Translations under genes and position numbers: made by a program
From: Xanthomonas euvesicatoria pv. euvesicatoria
Lineage (GTDB): Bacteria > Pseudomonadota > Gammaproteobacteria > Xanthomonadales > Xanthomonadaceae
Reading direction: 5' to 3'
Assembly: GCF_020880415.1 (NCBI RefSeq)
Contig: NZ_JAJIUJ010000119.1
Span: 62,001 to 126,000, forward strand
DNA length: 64,000 nt
Notes under the pieces: model-generated
The model's input: the letters and a program-made list of their open reading frames with translations, nothing else
What the model was told of the DNA's origin: nothing
The model's database searches: none
Shown: positions 53,079 through 62,440 of the stretch, piece after piece
Position numbering within the stretch: position 1 is the first letter of the stretch
Layout of the letters: the number at the start of each line of letters is the position of its first letter

Positions 53079-53978
53079 TCATCGCTGCGCACCTTCGGAT
53101 CCAAACAACCGGCGCAATACCGCGTCGGGTGCTGCGTCCAGATACTGCACTGCGTGCGTGATGCCGGCGGCCTGCCAGCGCGCCTGCTGCGCGCGCTGTG
53201 CCGCGCCGAAGCGTTGCAGATAATCGGCGCGCATCGCCGCGCCATCGCCCAGCAATTGTTCGCCGGTTTCCGGGTCGCGAAACCGGTGCCCGCCGCTGAA
53301 ACTGAAATCGCGTTCGTCGCAGGTCAGCACCTGCAGTTGCATGACCTGGCGGCGTGCGGCGGCGAGTTTTTCCAGTGCAGCGTTGAGGTCTTCGTCGAAG
53401 CCATCGCCGATCGACAGCACCAGCGCATGCGTGGCGATGCGTTCCCACAACGGGCGCACGGCGGCCATGCCCGGCCAACGCCCACCGGCGCGCAGTCCAT
53501 GCAGGGCCAGCCATAGCCGGTCGCGCTGCCGCGGACCGCCACCGGCCGGCACTGCCACCAGCCCGCCGCCGTGTACCGCAAACAGGCCGACCTGATCGCC
53601 CTGCTGCAGCGCGATCTCTGCAGCGCAGGCCGCCAGCATCGCCATTGTTTGAAGCCGCGTGCTGCCGGGGCGCGCGTGATCGGCCTGGCCGGCAGACGCA
53701 GTGGCGTCGAGCAATAACCACAGCGTGAGCGGGCTTTCGCGCTCGGCTTCGCGCACGAAGAAGCGGTCCGAGCGCGCGTAGAGTTTCCAGTCGATCTGGC
53801 GCAGCGCATCGCCCGGTTCGTAGGCGCGGTATTGCGCAAATTCCAGTCCAGCGCCGCGGCTACGGCTGGCATGTTGGCCGATGCCGTGCGCACCCTGTGC
53901 ATGACGCGCGCGCAGCTGCAGGCCACGCAGGCGGCTGCGTACGTCGCTGGGAATTAATGCCGGCACGTCCACACTCAC
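53079..53978 (-). CDS. DUF58 domain protein
   Basis: 299 residues from GTG 53978. The DUF58 core is plain: RSRGAGLEFAQYRAYEPGDALRQIDW, given by anchors GLEFAQYRAYEPGD and IDWKLYARSD; then FFVREAERESPLTLWLLLDATAS, a vWA-like strand with DATAS in place of a full DxSxS MIDAS. The rest (GDQVGLFAVHGGG, ALVLSIGDGFDE) continues the vWA-like fold. DUF58 proteins are the usual partners of MoxR ATPases. Gap to the MoxR stop is 13 bp. Confidence 0.9.
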   Translation of the reverse strand: MSVDVPALIPSDVRSRLRGLQLRARHAQGAHGIGQHASRSRGAGLEFAQYRAYEPGDALRQIDWKLYARSDRFFVREAERESPLTLWLLLDATASAGQADHARPGSTRLQTMAMLAACAAEIALQQGDQVGLFAVHGGGLVAVPAGGGPRQRDRLWLALHGLRAGGRWPGMAAVRPLWERIATHALVLSIGDGFDEDLNAALEKLAAARRQVMQLQVLTCDERDFSFSGGHRFRDPETGEQLLGDGAAMRADYLQRFGAAQRAQQARWQAAGITHAVQYLDAAPDAVLRRLFGSEGAQR

Positions 53979-53991
53979 GCCGCGCGACGCC

Positions 53992-54984
53992 TCAGGTAGG
54001 GAATGGCACGGCGCGCAGCAATGCGGCGACCACGTCGTCGGCTGTGCGTTGTTCGGCCTCGGCCGCGAACGAGAGCAACAGGCGGTGGCGCATCACCGGC
54101 GCCGCAAGCGCCACCACGTCTTCGCGGGTGGCTGCAAAGCGGCCATGCAGCAGTGCGCGCGCCTTGGACGCCAGCACCAACGACTGCCCGGCGCGCGGGC
54201 CGGCGCCCCACTTGATCCACTGGCGCACCTCGTCGCTGGCCTGCGGGCCAGGACGGCTGGCACGCACCAGACGGTTGATCCAGGTCAGCAACTCCGCGCC
54301 CACATGCACCTGCCGTACATGCTGTTGCAGCGCCTGCACGCTGGCCGCGTCCATCACCTTGGGCACCTGCGCGCTCGTGCTGCCGGTGGTCTGGGTAAGG
54401 ATGTCGCGCTCTTCCTGCTCGCTGGGATAATCCACCCGCACATGCAGCAGGAAGCGATCCAGCTGCGCTTCGGGCAACGGGTAGGTGCCGGCCTGTTCGA
54501 TCGGGTTTTGCGTGGCCAGCACGAAGAACGGCGCCGGCAGCGCATAGGTGGTGCCGGCATAACTGACCGTGCGTTCGCTCATCGCTTCCAGCAATGCGGC
54601 CTGGGTCTTGGGCGGGGTGCGATTGAGTTCGTCGGCCAGCAGCAGATTGGTAAAGATCGGCCCTTGCTGAAAGCGAAAATGCCGATGTCCGGTGCCGTGG
54701 TCTTCTTCCAGCAACTCGGTGCCCAGGATGTCGCTGGGCATCAGGTCGGGGGTGAATTGCACGCGGCGAAACTGCAGTTCCAGCGCCTGCCCGAGCGAGC
54801 GCACCAGCAGCGTCTTGCCCAGGCCCGGCGCGCCTTCCAGCAGGCAATGGCCGCCGGCGAGCAGGCCGATCAGCAATTGCTCCACCACCGCGTCCTGGCC
54901 CACCACGGCCCGGGCCAGGGCGGCGCGCAACGTGCCCAGCTGGGCGAGCTGCGCGGTGAGGATGTCGTCGTTGGGGGAGGTCAT
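53992..54984 (-). CDS. MoxR-family AAA+ ATPase
   Basis: 330 residues. Walker A EGAPGLGKT, Walker B LLLADELNR, sensor 1 FVLATQNPIEQAGTYPLPEAQLDRF (anchors ATQNP and LPEAQLDRF), and the C-terminal AAA lid with arginine fingers. MoxR AAA+ proteins act as chaperones for cofactor insertion or complex assembly together with DUF58/vWA proteins, which follow directly. First gene of the MoxR-DUF58-BatA block; a DUF4159 gene is 112 bp upstream. Confidence 0.93.
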   Translation of the reverse strand: MTSPNDDILTAQLAQLGTLRAALARAVVGQDAVVEQLLIGLLAGGHCLLEGAPGLGKTLLVRSLGQALELQFRRVQFTPDLMPSDILGTELLEEDHGTGHRHFRFQQGPIFTNLLLADELNRTPPKTQAALLEAMSERTVSYAGTTYALPAPFFVLATQNPIEQAGTYPLPEAQLDRFLLHVRVDYPSEQEERDILTQTTGSTSAQVPKVMDAASVQALQQHVRQVHVGAELLTWINRLVRASRPGPQASDEVRQWIKWGAGPRAGQSLVLASKARALLHGRFAATREDVVALAAPVMRHRLLLSFAAEAEQRTADDVVAALLRAVPFPT

Positions 54985-55096
54985 GCGCGAATTCTCGTTG
55001 GATGGTTGCTGATGCGCGGCGCGCTTGCGCGCGAGGCCTCAGCGGTGATTCTTGATTGCGCAAGCCTGGTTCGACATGGCGAGCACCCTGCGGCGA

Positions 55097-55915
55097 TCAA
55101 TTGGTCAATGCATACATCACGATGTTGACGCCGAACTTGGTGTTGTCTTCGGCCAGAAAACGCTTGTTGCGCCAGTCGTAATCCCATTCGCAACCGTAAT
55201 CCTTGTTGCTGTAGAGCACCCCGAGCCGGCCATCGATGCTGATGCCTTTGAGATAGTCGTGCACCAGGTCGTCGCCCCAGCCATTGAGTTCGAAACCGGT
55301 GGCCGGCGGGCCGTCGGGGAAGGTGAAGAAGGCGCTGTAGAGTCGATGGTTCTTGGGCAGTTTCTGCAACGCCGTCTTGCCGAAGATCGAGGTCATCTGC
55401 GCTTCGAAGGAGGTGGCGAACAAACCGTCGATATCGTGGTTGCAATCGTCCACGAACACGAAGCCGCCGTTACGCACATAGCGCTCGAAGTTGCGCCGCT
55501 CGGCCGGGTTGAACTCCACCAGCTTGTGACCGGACAGATAGCAGAACGGCGCCTGCAACATGCGCGGGTCGGCCAGATCCAGCACATGTTCCTGCGGGTC
55601 CACCCGCAGCTGGGTGTAGTCGATCAGCGAGGTAATCAGATTGGACGGCATGCGCGCGTCCACATCCCAATCGCCGGAGTCGTAGCGCAACCGGGTGAAC
55701 CAGAAATCGTAATTGCCGGCCGCCCGCACGCGCTGCGGCAGCGCCAACGCAGCGACGCTACCGAGCAACAGGCCGAGAAAGTGGCGGCGCGTCGCAGGCG
55801 CCGCCAAGTGACGTAGACCGGAAACGGAAGGTGCAGGAAAAGTATCAGGATGCAGAGAGCCTGCTGTGCTCTCCCATTCTCGAATCCCGACTCCCGATTC
55901 CCGGCTCCTACTCAC
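55097..55915 (-). CDS. DUF4159 protein with twin-arginine-like signal
   Basis: 272 residues if started at GTG 55915, but the first ~35 residues come from a degenerate intergenic repeat, so the true start is probably an in-frame TTG about 40 codons in, giving MAAPATRRHFLGLLLGSVAALAL, a twin-arginine-like signal peptide (anchors TRRHFLG and SVAALALP). The rest is DUF4159: FTRLRYDSGDWDVDARMPSN, FCYLSGHKLVEFNPAER and GFVFVDDCNHDIDG, a GATase-like fold. DUF4159 genes commonly accompany MoxR/DUF58/BatA genes. Exact start uncertain. Confidence 0.8.
   Translation of the reverse strand: MSRSRESGVGIREWESTAGSLHPDTFPAPSVSGLRHLAAPATRRHFLGLLLGSVAALALPQRVRAAGNYDFWFTRLRYDSGDWDVDARMPSNLITSLIDYTQLRVDPQEHVLDLADPRMLQAPFCYLSGHKLVEFNPAERRNFERYVRNGGFVFVDDCNHDIDGLFATSFEAQMTSIFGKTALQKLPKNHRLYSAFFTFPDGPPATGFELNGWGDDLVHDYLKGISIDGRLGVLYSNKDYGCEWDYDWRNKRFLAEDNTKFGVNIVMYALTN
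55871..55908. repeat. Degenerate GGGAATCGGGAGTC-type intergenic repeat
   Basis: A run of short units (CGAATCCCGA, CTCCCGATT, CCCGGCTCC) of the kind scattered in Xanthomonas intergenic DNA. It lies between the TldE stop and the likely true start of the DUF4159 gene, which explains the odd N-terminal extension if the first GTG is used. Confidence 0.55.
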
Positions 55916-57246
55916 ACCGCATCCGACAACGAAGTAAACGTAAAGTCCCGCAGCCGCATCGGCGGAATCATCATCACGAAGTTGGATTCATCGCCAGCCA
56001 CGCGCACCGGCTTGCCCAACTCATCGATGTTATTGAGCATGATCACCGGCGATTCGTTGAAGCGGAAATTCTTCACCGGGTATTTGATCTGGCCGTTCTC
56101 GATGTAGAACGTGCCGTCGCGGGTGAGCCCGGTCAGCAGCACGGTCTGCGGGTCGACCATGCGGATGTACCAGGTGCGCGTGACCAGGATGCCCTTCTCG
56201 GTACCACGCACCAGCTCGGCGATGTTCTTGTCGCCGCCGGCCATCAGCAGGTTGCCCGGCTCGCCGACCGCACGCTTGCCGTTTTTCTGCGCCCAGAAGC
56301 GGGAATACTGCAGGTTGGCGATCTTGCCGTTTTCCACGATGGACATCTTCTCGCGCGGCAGGCCTTCCTCGTCCCACGGCATCACTGCCGCACGCGGGTC
56401 CCACGGGTCGGCGGTGATGTTCACGCGCGGGTCGTAGACCTGTTCGCCGAGCTTGTTGCCGCCACCTTTCTTGGACAGGAAGCTGCGCCCCTCATCGGCC
56501 ATGCGCGCATCGAAGAAATTCATCATGAACGAGATCAGGCCTGCGGCCGCCGCCGGCTCCAGGATCACCGTGTATTTGCCCGGCTCCAACGCCTTGGCTT
56601 CGGCCGAATCGCTGGCCTTGCGCATCGCGATGCGGATGTCCTGCTCGGCCTTGAAGTCGGCAGCATCCTTCAAATTGCGGCCCACCCAGCCCGAGCCGCG
56701 ACCATCTTCGGTGCGCACGGTGCAGGTGTAGTCGAAGCGCGCACCGCGCTGATAGCCGAAGTTGCCCTTGCTGTTGGCGAATGCGGTAAAGCTCTGGCCG
56801 TCTTCGAGGAAGCCTGCGGCGATCAGCCCCTTGCCCTTGCATGGGGCGATCGAGTCGGCCGCCACCTGCGCGCGGAACGCCGGATCGACCGCTGCCGTGG
56901 ATTCGCTGAAGGTTGGGCTGGGCCTGTAGGTCTGCTTGTCGACCGCCGGCATGAATTCCGGGTTTTCCGGCGCCAGCCGTGCGAGGTCTTCGGCACGGCG
57001 CACCACGCGCTCCAGCGAGGCGTCGTCGAACGCGTTGATGGTGGCAACGCCCACGCGCTTGCCGAACGCCACCTGCACCTGCAGGTCGGTGTTGTCGACA
57101 ATGCCGCTGGTGGACACGTTGTTGAGCGCAAAACGGATATTGCCGTCGATCGAGCCGGTGAGCGTGGCGGTGCACTCGTCGGCCTTGGACAGCTTGATGA
57201 CCTTGTCCAGGATGGCCTTGGCCTGCGCTTCGGTAAGGATGCTCAT
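55912..57246 (-). CDS. TldE/PmbA-family metalloprotease subunit
   Basis: 444 residues from the ATG with AGGAGA before it. TldE/PmbA pattern: FALNNVSTSGIVDNTDLQVQV, GKRVGVATINAFDDASLERVV, KYTVILEPAAAAGLISFMM, and the C-terminal ILVTRTWYIRMVDPQTVLLTG, FNESPVIMLNNIDELG. Unlike TldD it has no HExxH; it is the non-catalytic partner in the TldD/E heterodimer that processes microcin precursors and other peptides. The TldD gene ends 14 bp upstream, so the two are co-expressed. Confidence 0.9.
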   Translation of the reverse strand: MSILTEAQAKAILDKVIKLSKADECTATLTGSIDGNIRFALNNVSTSGIVDNTDLQVQVAFGKRVGVATINAFDDASLERVVRRAEDLARLAPENPEFMPAVDKQTYRPSPTFSESTAAVDPAFRAQVAADSIAPCKGKGLIAAGFLEDGQSFTAFANSKGNFGYQRGARFDYTCTVRTEDGRGSGWVGRNLKDAADFKAEQDIRIAMRKASDSAEAKALEPGKYTVILEPAAAAGLISFMMNFFDARMADEGRSFLSKKGGGNKLGEQVYDPRVNITADPWDPRAAVMPWDEEGLPREKMSIVENGKIANLQYSRFWAQKNGKRAVGEPGNLLMAGGDKNIAELVRGTEKGILVTRTWYIRMVDPQTVLLTGLTRDGTFYIENGQIKYPVKNFRFNESPVIMLNNIDELGKPVRVAGDESNFVMMIPPMRLRDFTFTSLSDAV

Positions 57247-57260
57247 GTGGGTTTCTCCTG

Positions 57261-58895
57261 TCAGCCGAGCGAGCGGGCGGTGCTGATGACATTGATGCCA
57301 TCGAAGCGGGCGGTGGACGAACCGTGCGAGACCGCCGAGACCTGGCTCGGCTGGCCCTTGCCGTCGAAGAACGAGCCGCCCAGGCGGTAGTCGCGCTGGT
57401 CGGCCACGGCGCTGCAGGCATTCCAGAACTCTGGGGTGCGGATCTGGTAGGCCACGTCTTCGAGCATGCGGGTGATGGCGCCGTTCTTGATTTCGTAGAA
57501 CAGCTGGCCACCGAACTGCGCGTTGTAACGCTGCTGGTCGATGGAGAACGAGCCATCGCCGATGATGTAGATGCCGTTTTCCACGTTCTTGATCAGATCG
57601 CTCACGCTCAGCGGCGTCTTGCCGGCGGCCAGCGACACATTGGCCATGCGCTGGAACTGCACGCTCGACCACGAATCTGCATAGCAGCAGCCATCGGAGG
57701 CGGTCTTGCCCAGGATATGCGCCTGATCGCGGATGGCCTGGTAGTCCACCAGCTTGCCGTCGCGGATCAGGTCCCACTGCTTGGTCTTGACGCCTTCATC
57801 GTCGTAGCCCACCGCACCGAGGCTACCGGGTTGGGTCTTGTCGGCGAGGATATGCACCTTGTCGCTGCCGTACTGGAAACCGGCCTTGAGCTTGTCCAGC
57901 GTGGCGAAGCTGGTGCCGGCGTAGTTGGCTTCGTAGCCGAGCACGCGGTCCAGCTCCAGCGGGTGACCGATCGACTCGTGGATGGTGAGCCAGGTGTGCG
58001 AGGGATCCAGCACCAGGTCGTACTTGCCCGGCTTGACCGACGGCGCCTTGAGCTTTTCCTGCGCCTGCTTGGCCGCCGCAATCGCATCTTCCTTCATGTC
58101 GTAGGACAGGCCGTAATTGACCACGCCGTTGGGCGAGACGAACTTGCCGGAGGCGGCGCCATCGAGATATTCATAGCCCAGCCCCATCGGCGCGGACAAC
58201 CCATCGCGGGTGCGGAACTTGCCGCTGGCCTTGTCGATGGCCGTCACGCTCATCGGCGCCCAGATGCGGTGCACGTCCTGGTCGATGTAGGAGCCGTCGG
58301 TGCTGGCGAAATACTTCTGCTCGTTGACCACGAACAGCATCGAGTTGACGAAATTGGCCCCGGCCGCAGTGGCGGCGGCATTGACGCCGAGCAGCAGGTC
58401 CACCTTGTCCTTGATCGGCACTTCCATGGCGTTTTTCTTGATCGGCGTCTTCCAGCTCACCTCGCCCACGCCCGGCGTCGGCGCCAGTTGCACCGGCGTG
58501 CCCTGCACCTTGGCATTGGCCTTGGCGATTGCCGCCGCCTGCGCGGCGGCCTTGGCCACGCCCTGCTCGGTGAGCTCGTTGGTGGCGGCAAAGCCCCACG
58601 CGCCGCCCACGATGACGCGGATGCCGGCGCCGATGGACTCGGTGTTGACCACGTTCTGCACCTTGTCTTCGCGGGTGATCACGAACTGGCGCAGGTAGCG
58701 GCCGATGCGCACATCGCAATAGCTCGCTCCGGCCTGGCGCGCCGCGTTCAAGCCGGCATCGGCCAGACGCTTCTTGCGGCCCACATCGAAGGGCGTGAGC
58801 AACTGCTCGGCGGCAATGGCCTTGCCGAAGTAGGCAGGCACGATCAGCCCGCCCATGGTCAGCCCGGTGAGGGCCAGGAAATCACGTCGCTGCAC
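57261..58895 (-). CDS. tldD: TldD-family metalloprotease with Tat-type signal
   Basis: 544 residues from GTG 58895 with GGGGAG before it (a TTG two codons upstream is the alternative). The N-terminus VQRRDFLALTGLTMGGLIVP is a twin-arginine signal, so this TldD is exported, unlike the cytosolic enzyme of enteric bacteria. Catalytic zinc motif HESIGH in LTIHESIGHPLELDR; other anchors RYLRQFVITRE and GTSFATLDKL, PGSLGAVGYDDEG. TldE follows 14 bp downstream. A second, closely related TldD is encoded upstream at 59614. Likely substrate: exported peptides or peptide-modified enzymes; unknown. Confidence 0.9.
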   Translation of the reverse strand: MQRRDFLALTGLTMGGLIVPAYFGKAIAAEQLLTPFDVGRKKRLADAGLNAARQAGASYCDVRIGRYLRQFVITREDKVQNVVNTESIGAGIRVIVGGAWGFAATNELTEQGVAKAAAQAAAIAKANAKVQGTPVQLAPTPGVGEVSWKTPIKKNAMEVPIKDKVDLLLGVNAAATAAGANFVNSMLFVVNEQKYFASTDGSYIDQDVHRIWAPMSVTAIDKASGKFRTRDGLSAPMGLGYEYLDGAASGKFVSPNGVVNYGLSYDMKEDAIAAAKQAQEKLKAPSVKPGKYDLVLDPSHTWLTIHESIGHPLELDRVLGYEANYAGTSFATLDKLKAGFQYGSDKVHILADKTQPGSLGAVGYDDEGVKTKQWDLIRDGKLVDYQAIRDQAHILGKTASDGCCYADSWSSVQFQRMANVSLAAGKTPLSVSDLIKNVENGIYIIGDGSFSIDQQRYNAQFGGQLFYEIKNGAITRMLEDVAYQIRTPEFWNACSAVADQRDYRLGGSFFDGKGQPSQVSAVSHGSSTARFDGINVISTARSLG

Positions 58896-59613
58896 GGGCA
58901 ACTCCCCAATAGTCCCGCGCGGCGCGCAGGTGGTGTGGTGACACGCACATGGCTCTGCGCGCGGTATCGGCCGATTCTTGCCGGGCGATGAATGCTGCGT
59001 CAAATGACTTTCGGCAGGGGTGCGTGTGCAAACGTTGTGCGCAGGCCGATGGCGTGGCACAACCGGCGTGCATCGAGTGGATGGCGAGCGCGGCTGGCGG
59101 TGTGCGATGACTATCGCTGTACGTTGGATGCGCAGATCCATTCCTTAAATCAGGTGCAGAGCGCATGCTCTGCGCGCTCACTGCAGGGTCCTTGCCCGCC
59201 CACCATCGCAGGACACGCTGCAAGTACGTCCCTGTAAGCTCCGTGGCGGCATCCATGCCGCCAAGGGTCCCGCGACGGTGAGCAGGCAAGGACCAGTCAA
59301 GTTGGTCGGTGTGCAAAGTTTTCAGCAAGCAAACAGCAATGGTCTCGCGCGGTGCTCTCTGTTTTTCAACAAGCAACCAGCGGACTTTCTGGTGCGGTGT
59401 CCTCGCCGATTGCGGGACCGTTGGCGGCATGGATGCCGCCATCGAGCCCCCATGGACGGGTTCACGGCGTGTCCCGCGAGCGGTGAGGGCACCGCGCGCT
59501 CGACTGACCAAGCTTGAAGATAGTTAAGCGACCGCAACAAACACAATCTCAGTGCCTAAATGTGCTGAGCCAACGCAGACAACTCAATCACCACGCAGTC
59601 GATCCACCAACCC
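58896..59613. repeat. Intergenic region with an inverted pair of palindromic repeats
   Basis: Between the two TldD genes. GGCGGCATCCATGCCGCC at 59245-59262 and its reverse complement at 59423-59440 are each palindromic and carry similar flanks (AAGGGTCCCGC versus its inverted form AACGGTCCCGC). They are like Xanthomonas REP-type repeats and could pair into a large stem. No gene lies in these 718 bp. Confidence 0.65.
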
Positions 59614-61242
59614 TCAACCCAACGAACGCGCGGTATTGATCACGTTGATGCCATCGAAGCGCGCGGTGGACGCGCCATGCGACACCGCCGAGACCTGGCT
59701 CGGCTGGCCCTTGCCATCGAAGAACGAGCCACCCAGGCGGAAGTCGCGCTGGTCGCACACGGCGCTACAGGCATTCCAGAATTCCGGCGTGCGGATCTGG
59801 TAGGCGCCGTCTTCCACCAAGCGGGTGACCTGGCCGTTTTCGATCTCGTAGAACAGCTGCCCGCCGAACTGCGCGTTGTAGCGCTGCTGGTCGATCGAAT
59901 ACGAACCGCGCCCATGGATGTACAAGCCGTGCTCCACGTTCCTGATCATGTCGGCAACCGCCAACGGCGTCCTGCCTGGCGCCAACGACACATTGGGCAT
60001 GCGCTGGAATTGCACGTTCGACCACGAATCGGCGTAGCTACAGCCATCGGACGCAGTCTTGCCGAGCAGGTGCGCCTGATCGCGCGTGCATTGGTAGTCG
60101 ACCAGGATGCCGTCCTTCACCAGCTCCCATTGTTTGGTCTTGACGCCCTCATCGTCGTACCCCACCGCACCCAGGCTGCCCGGCTGGGTCTTGTCGGCGA
60201 CGAAGGTCACCGCATCGCTGCCCCAGCGGTAACCTGCATCGCGCTTGTCCAGGGTGGCGAAACTGGTGCCGGCGTAGTTGGCCTCGTAACCCAGCACGCG
60301 ATCGAGCTCCAGCGGGTGCCCGACCGACTCATGGATGGTGAGGAACAGATTGCTCGGGTCGATCACCAGATCGTACTTGCCTGCCTTCACCGACGGCGCG
60401 GTGAGTTTGGCGCGCGCCTGCCTGGCCGCGGCGATCGCATCTTCGCGCGCATCGTAGCTGTGCCCGTAACCGATCAGCCCGCCTGGCAGCTGGTGCTTCT
60501 GGCCGGCATCGCCATCCAGATATTCGTAGCCCATGCCCATGGGCGAGGACAGCCCATCGCGGGTGCGGAACTTGCCGCTGGCCTTGTCCACTGCAGTGAC
60601 GGTGAAGGGCAGCCACAACCGGTGCACGTCCTGATCGATGTAGGAGCCATCGCTGCTGGCGAAATACTTTTGCTCATTGATCGCAAACATGCGCGAGGCC
60701 ACGAAGGTGGCCCCGGCATTGAGCGCAGCTGCATTGACGTCCATCAGCAGCGCCACCTTGTCCTGCAGCGGCACTTCCATGGCGTTCTTCCTGATCGGCG
60801 TCTTCCAGCTGACCTGTCCGGCCGGCGTCACCGGCGCCAGCTGCACCGGCGTGCCGCCCAAGCGCGCATTCGCCTTGGCAATGGCCAACGCCTGCCGCGT
60901 GGCGGTGGCCACGCCATCGCTGGTCAATGTGTTGGTGGCCGCAAACCCCCAGGCGCCATCGGCCAGCACGCGCACGCCCACCCCGATGGATTCGGCATTG
61001 ACCACGTTTTCCACCTGCGCCTCGCGGGTGATCACGAACTGGCGCAGATAACGCCCCACGCGCACGTCGCAATAGCTGGCACCGGCAGCCTTGGCGGTGG
61101 TGAGTGCGGCATCTGAAAGGCGCCGGTTGCGTGCTGCATCCACTGGGGCAAGCAGCTGCTCGGCGGCGATTAGCCGCGTGTTGGGGAGTAGCAGCCCGGC
61201 GGCGCCGATGCCGGACAGGGTGAGGAAGGTACGACGGTCCAC
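59614..61242 (-). CDS. Second TldD-family metalloprotease with Tat-type signal
   Basis: 542 residues from GTG 61242 with GGAGAG before it. Twin-arginine signal VDRRTFLTLSGIGAAG. Zinc motif HESVGH in LTIHESVGHPLELDR. It is similar to the downstream TldD along the whole length (same RYLRQFVITRE, GTSFATLDKR, PGSLGAVGYDDEGVKTKQW anchors), so it arose by tandem duplication. Differences cluster in the linker near NAAAL/NAGATF and in the loop after GYEYLDG. Only one TldE gene is present, so the paralogues may compete for it or work as homodimers. Confidence 0.88.
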   Translation of the reverse strand: MDRRTFLTLSGIGAAGLLLPNTRLIAAEQLLAPVDAARNRRLSDAALTTAKAAGASYCDVRVGRYLRQFVITREAQVENVVNAESIGVGVRVLADGAWGFAATNTLTSDGVATATRQALAIAKANARLGGTPVQLAPVTPAGQVSWKTPIRKNAMEVPLQDKVALLMDVNAAALNAGATFVASRMFAINEQKYFASSDGSYIDQDVHRLWLPFTVTAVDKASGKFRTRDGLSSPMGMGYEYLDGDAGQKHQLPGGLIGYGHSYDAREDAIAAARQARAKLTAPSVKAGKYDLVIDPSNLFLTIHESVGHPLELDRVLGYEANYAGTSFATLDKRDAGYRWGSDAVTFVADKTQPGSLGAVGYDDEGVKTKQWELVKDGILVDYQCTRDQAHLLGKTASDGCSYADSWSNVQFQRMPNVSLAPGRTPLAVADMIRNVEHGLYIHGRGSYSIDQQRYNAQFGGQLFYEIENGQVTRLVEDGAYQIRTPEFWNACSAVCDQRDFRLGGSFFDGKGQPSQVSAVSHGASTARFDGINVINTARSLG

Positions 61243-61613
61243 GTGCGGTCTCTCCAATCGATGCGTGCAGCGCGAGAGGCGCACACCGGCATCCGAGCGT
61301 TACCGCGTACACCGATTTGGTCAAGTGCTAGCGGTGTTCGATCCAAACAGTTCCCTGCAATGCAAACCGAACGTGGCCCGCATAAGCGAACGCGAGCAAG
61401 CGTGAATCGTGCGCATGGCGGTGGGCCGCGACGACGCAACCTTGACTCGGCTGCGGATGTACCAGCGCTCCAGCGGGGCGTGCGCTGTCTATCGTACGCA
61501 GGGAAATTCGACGACACCCTCGAATCACTGCACTGCACTGCACTGCATCTGGGCGCAGGCGCACTACCGGACAGTGTCGGACGGGATGTTGAAGCCGGCA
61601 CTTCAGCGCAGTC
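61243..61613. other. 370-bp region with (CACTG)4
   Basis: Between the second TldD start and a membrane protein gene. Contains four tandem CACTG units at 61526-61545. No gene or clear promoter is recognised. Confidence 0.5.
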
Positions 61614-62003
61614 TCAGGGCGTCCCGCTACGGCGGAGCTTTCGGTCCAGTACATAGCCGAGTACGCCGCCCAATGTGATCGGCAGCAACGCGTAAATCGG
61701 AATGAAGATCAGCGCCAATGCCGACTGTGCATCGGCGCGTAAATCGAGGGTTGCATGCGCCCAGGCGAGCACACCAAAGCCAAGCAGGCACGGCACCAAC
61801 AATGCAATCGGCCGCCGGTACAAAAAGCTGATGCACAGCAGCGCACCCCAGGCGATCGCATTGAATCCACCCAACAACAGCCAACCACCGAGGCCGACAT
61901 CCGTGTACTGGCGCAACCACCCCAGTCCGAATGGCAGGCGTGCCGCATACGGCAGCACCACGCCGGCGATCACGAGCAGGAAGCGGGCACTCGCTAAAGT
62001 CAT
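61614..62003 (-). CDS. Four-helix membrane hypothetical protein
   Basis: 129 residues with four predicted membrane segments: SARFLLVIAGVVLPYAARL, GLGGWLLLGGFNAIAWGALL, RPIALLVPCLLGFGVLAWAH and LALIFIPIYALLPITLGGVLG, then a basic tail. No family recognised. Monocistronic. Coding potential is clear from composition and from the ordered hydrophobic pattern. Confidence 0.7.
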   Translation of the reverse strand: MTLASARFLLVIAGVVLPYAARLPFGLGWLRQYTDVGLGGWLLLGGFNAIAWGALLCISFLYRRPIALLVPCLLGFGVLAWAHATLDLRADAQSALALIFIPIYALLPITLGGVLGYVLDRKLRRSGTP

Positions 62004-62068
62004 TGCAGTCTTCCCTACCTGTCGTTCAAGAGGAAACGCTAGCGCATGCGCGTGAACCGGAGAGGGTC

Positions 62069-62322
62069 CTACCTTATGAAATCGGTGGGTCGTTCCAGCT
62101 GGAATATCGATTCGCCCAAGTCGTCCAGCTTCTTGGCAACGATGGCCTGCGCATCGCAGATACCCCGATTGTAGAAATAGGCTCCCACCTCTTCGGTGAA
62201 GAAATCCAGCAGAAACTCCGCATCGAAGCGTCCTATCTGCTGCTTCAGTTCCTCGGTGAAATACAGCTGGATCTTACGCGTGATGCCGCCCACTCGCCTT
62301 CGCTGAATTTGATCTCGATCAT
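62069..62322 (-). pseudogene. DUF2164 gene with a one-base frameshift
   Basis: The conserved C-terminal part (ITRKIQLYFTEELKQQIGRF, FLLDFFTEEVGAYFYN, then DAQAIVAKKLDDL) is in one frame. The expected N-terminus, MIEIKFSEGEWAA, begins at ATG 62322 in the next frame. Joining them needs one extra base near 62285 (the read GCGGCATCACG would become GCGGCNATCACG). DUF2164 proteins of about 80 residues begin exactly with xIxFSxxE. A shorter product from ATG 62293 remains possible. Real mutation or sequencing error cannot be told apart. Confidence 0.7.
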
Positions 62323-62440
62323 GGATGCTCTGGCTGGCTCAACCGCGGTATCGGGGCGATTTGCGTCGCGACACCGGCAGCTTGGGGCGATTGCTGGCGG
62401 TTGAACCCAATCACTTGCTGGTCGGCATCGAGATGAAGGG

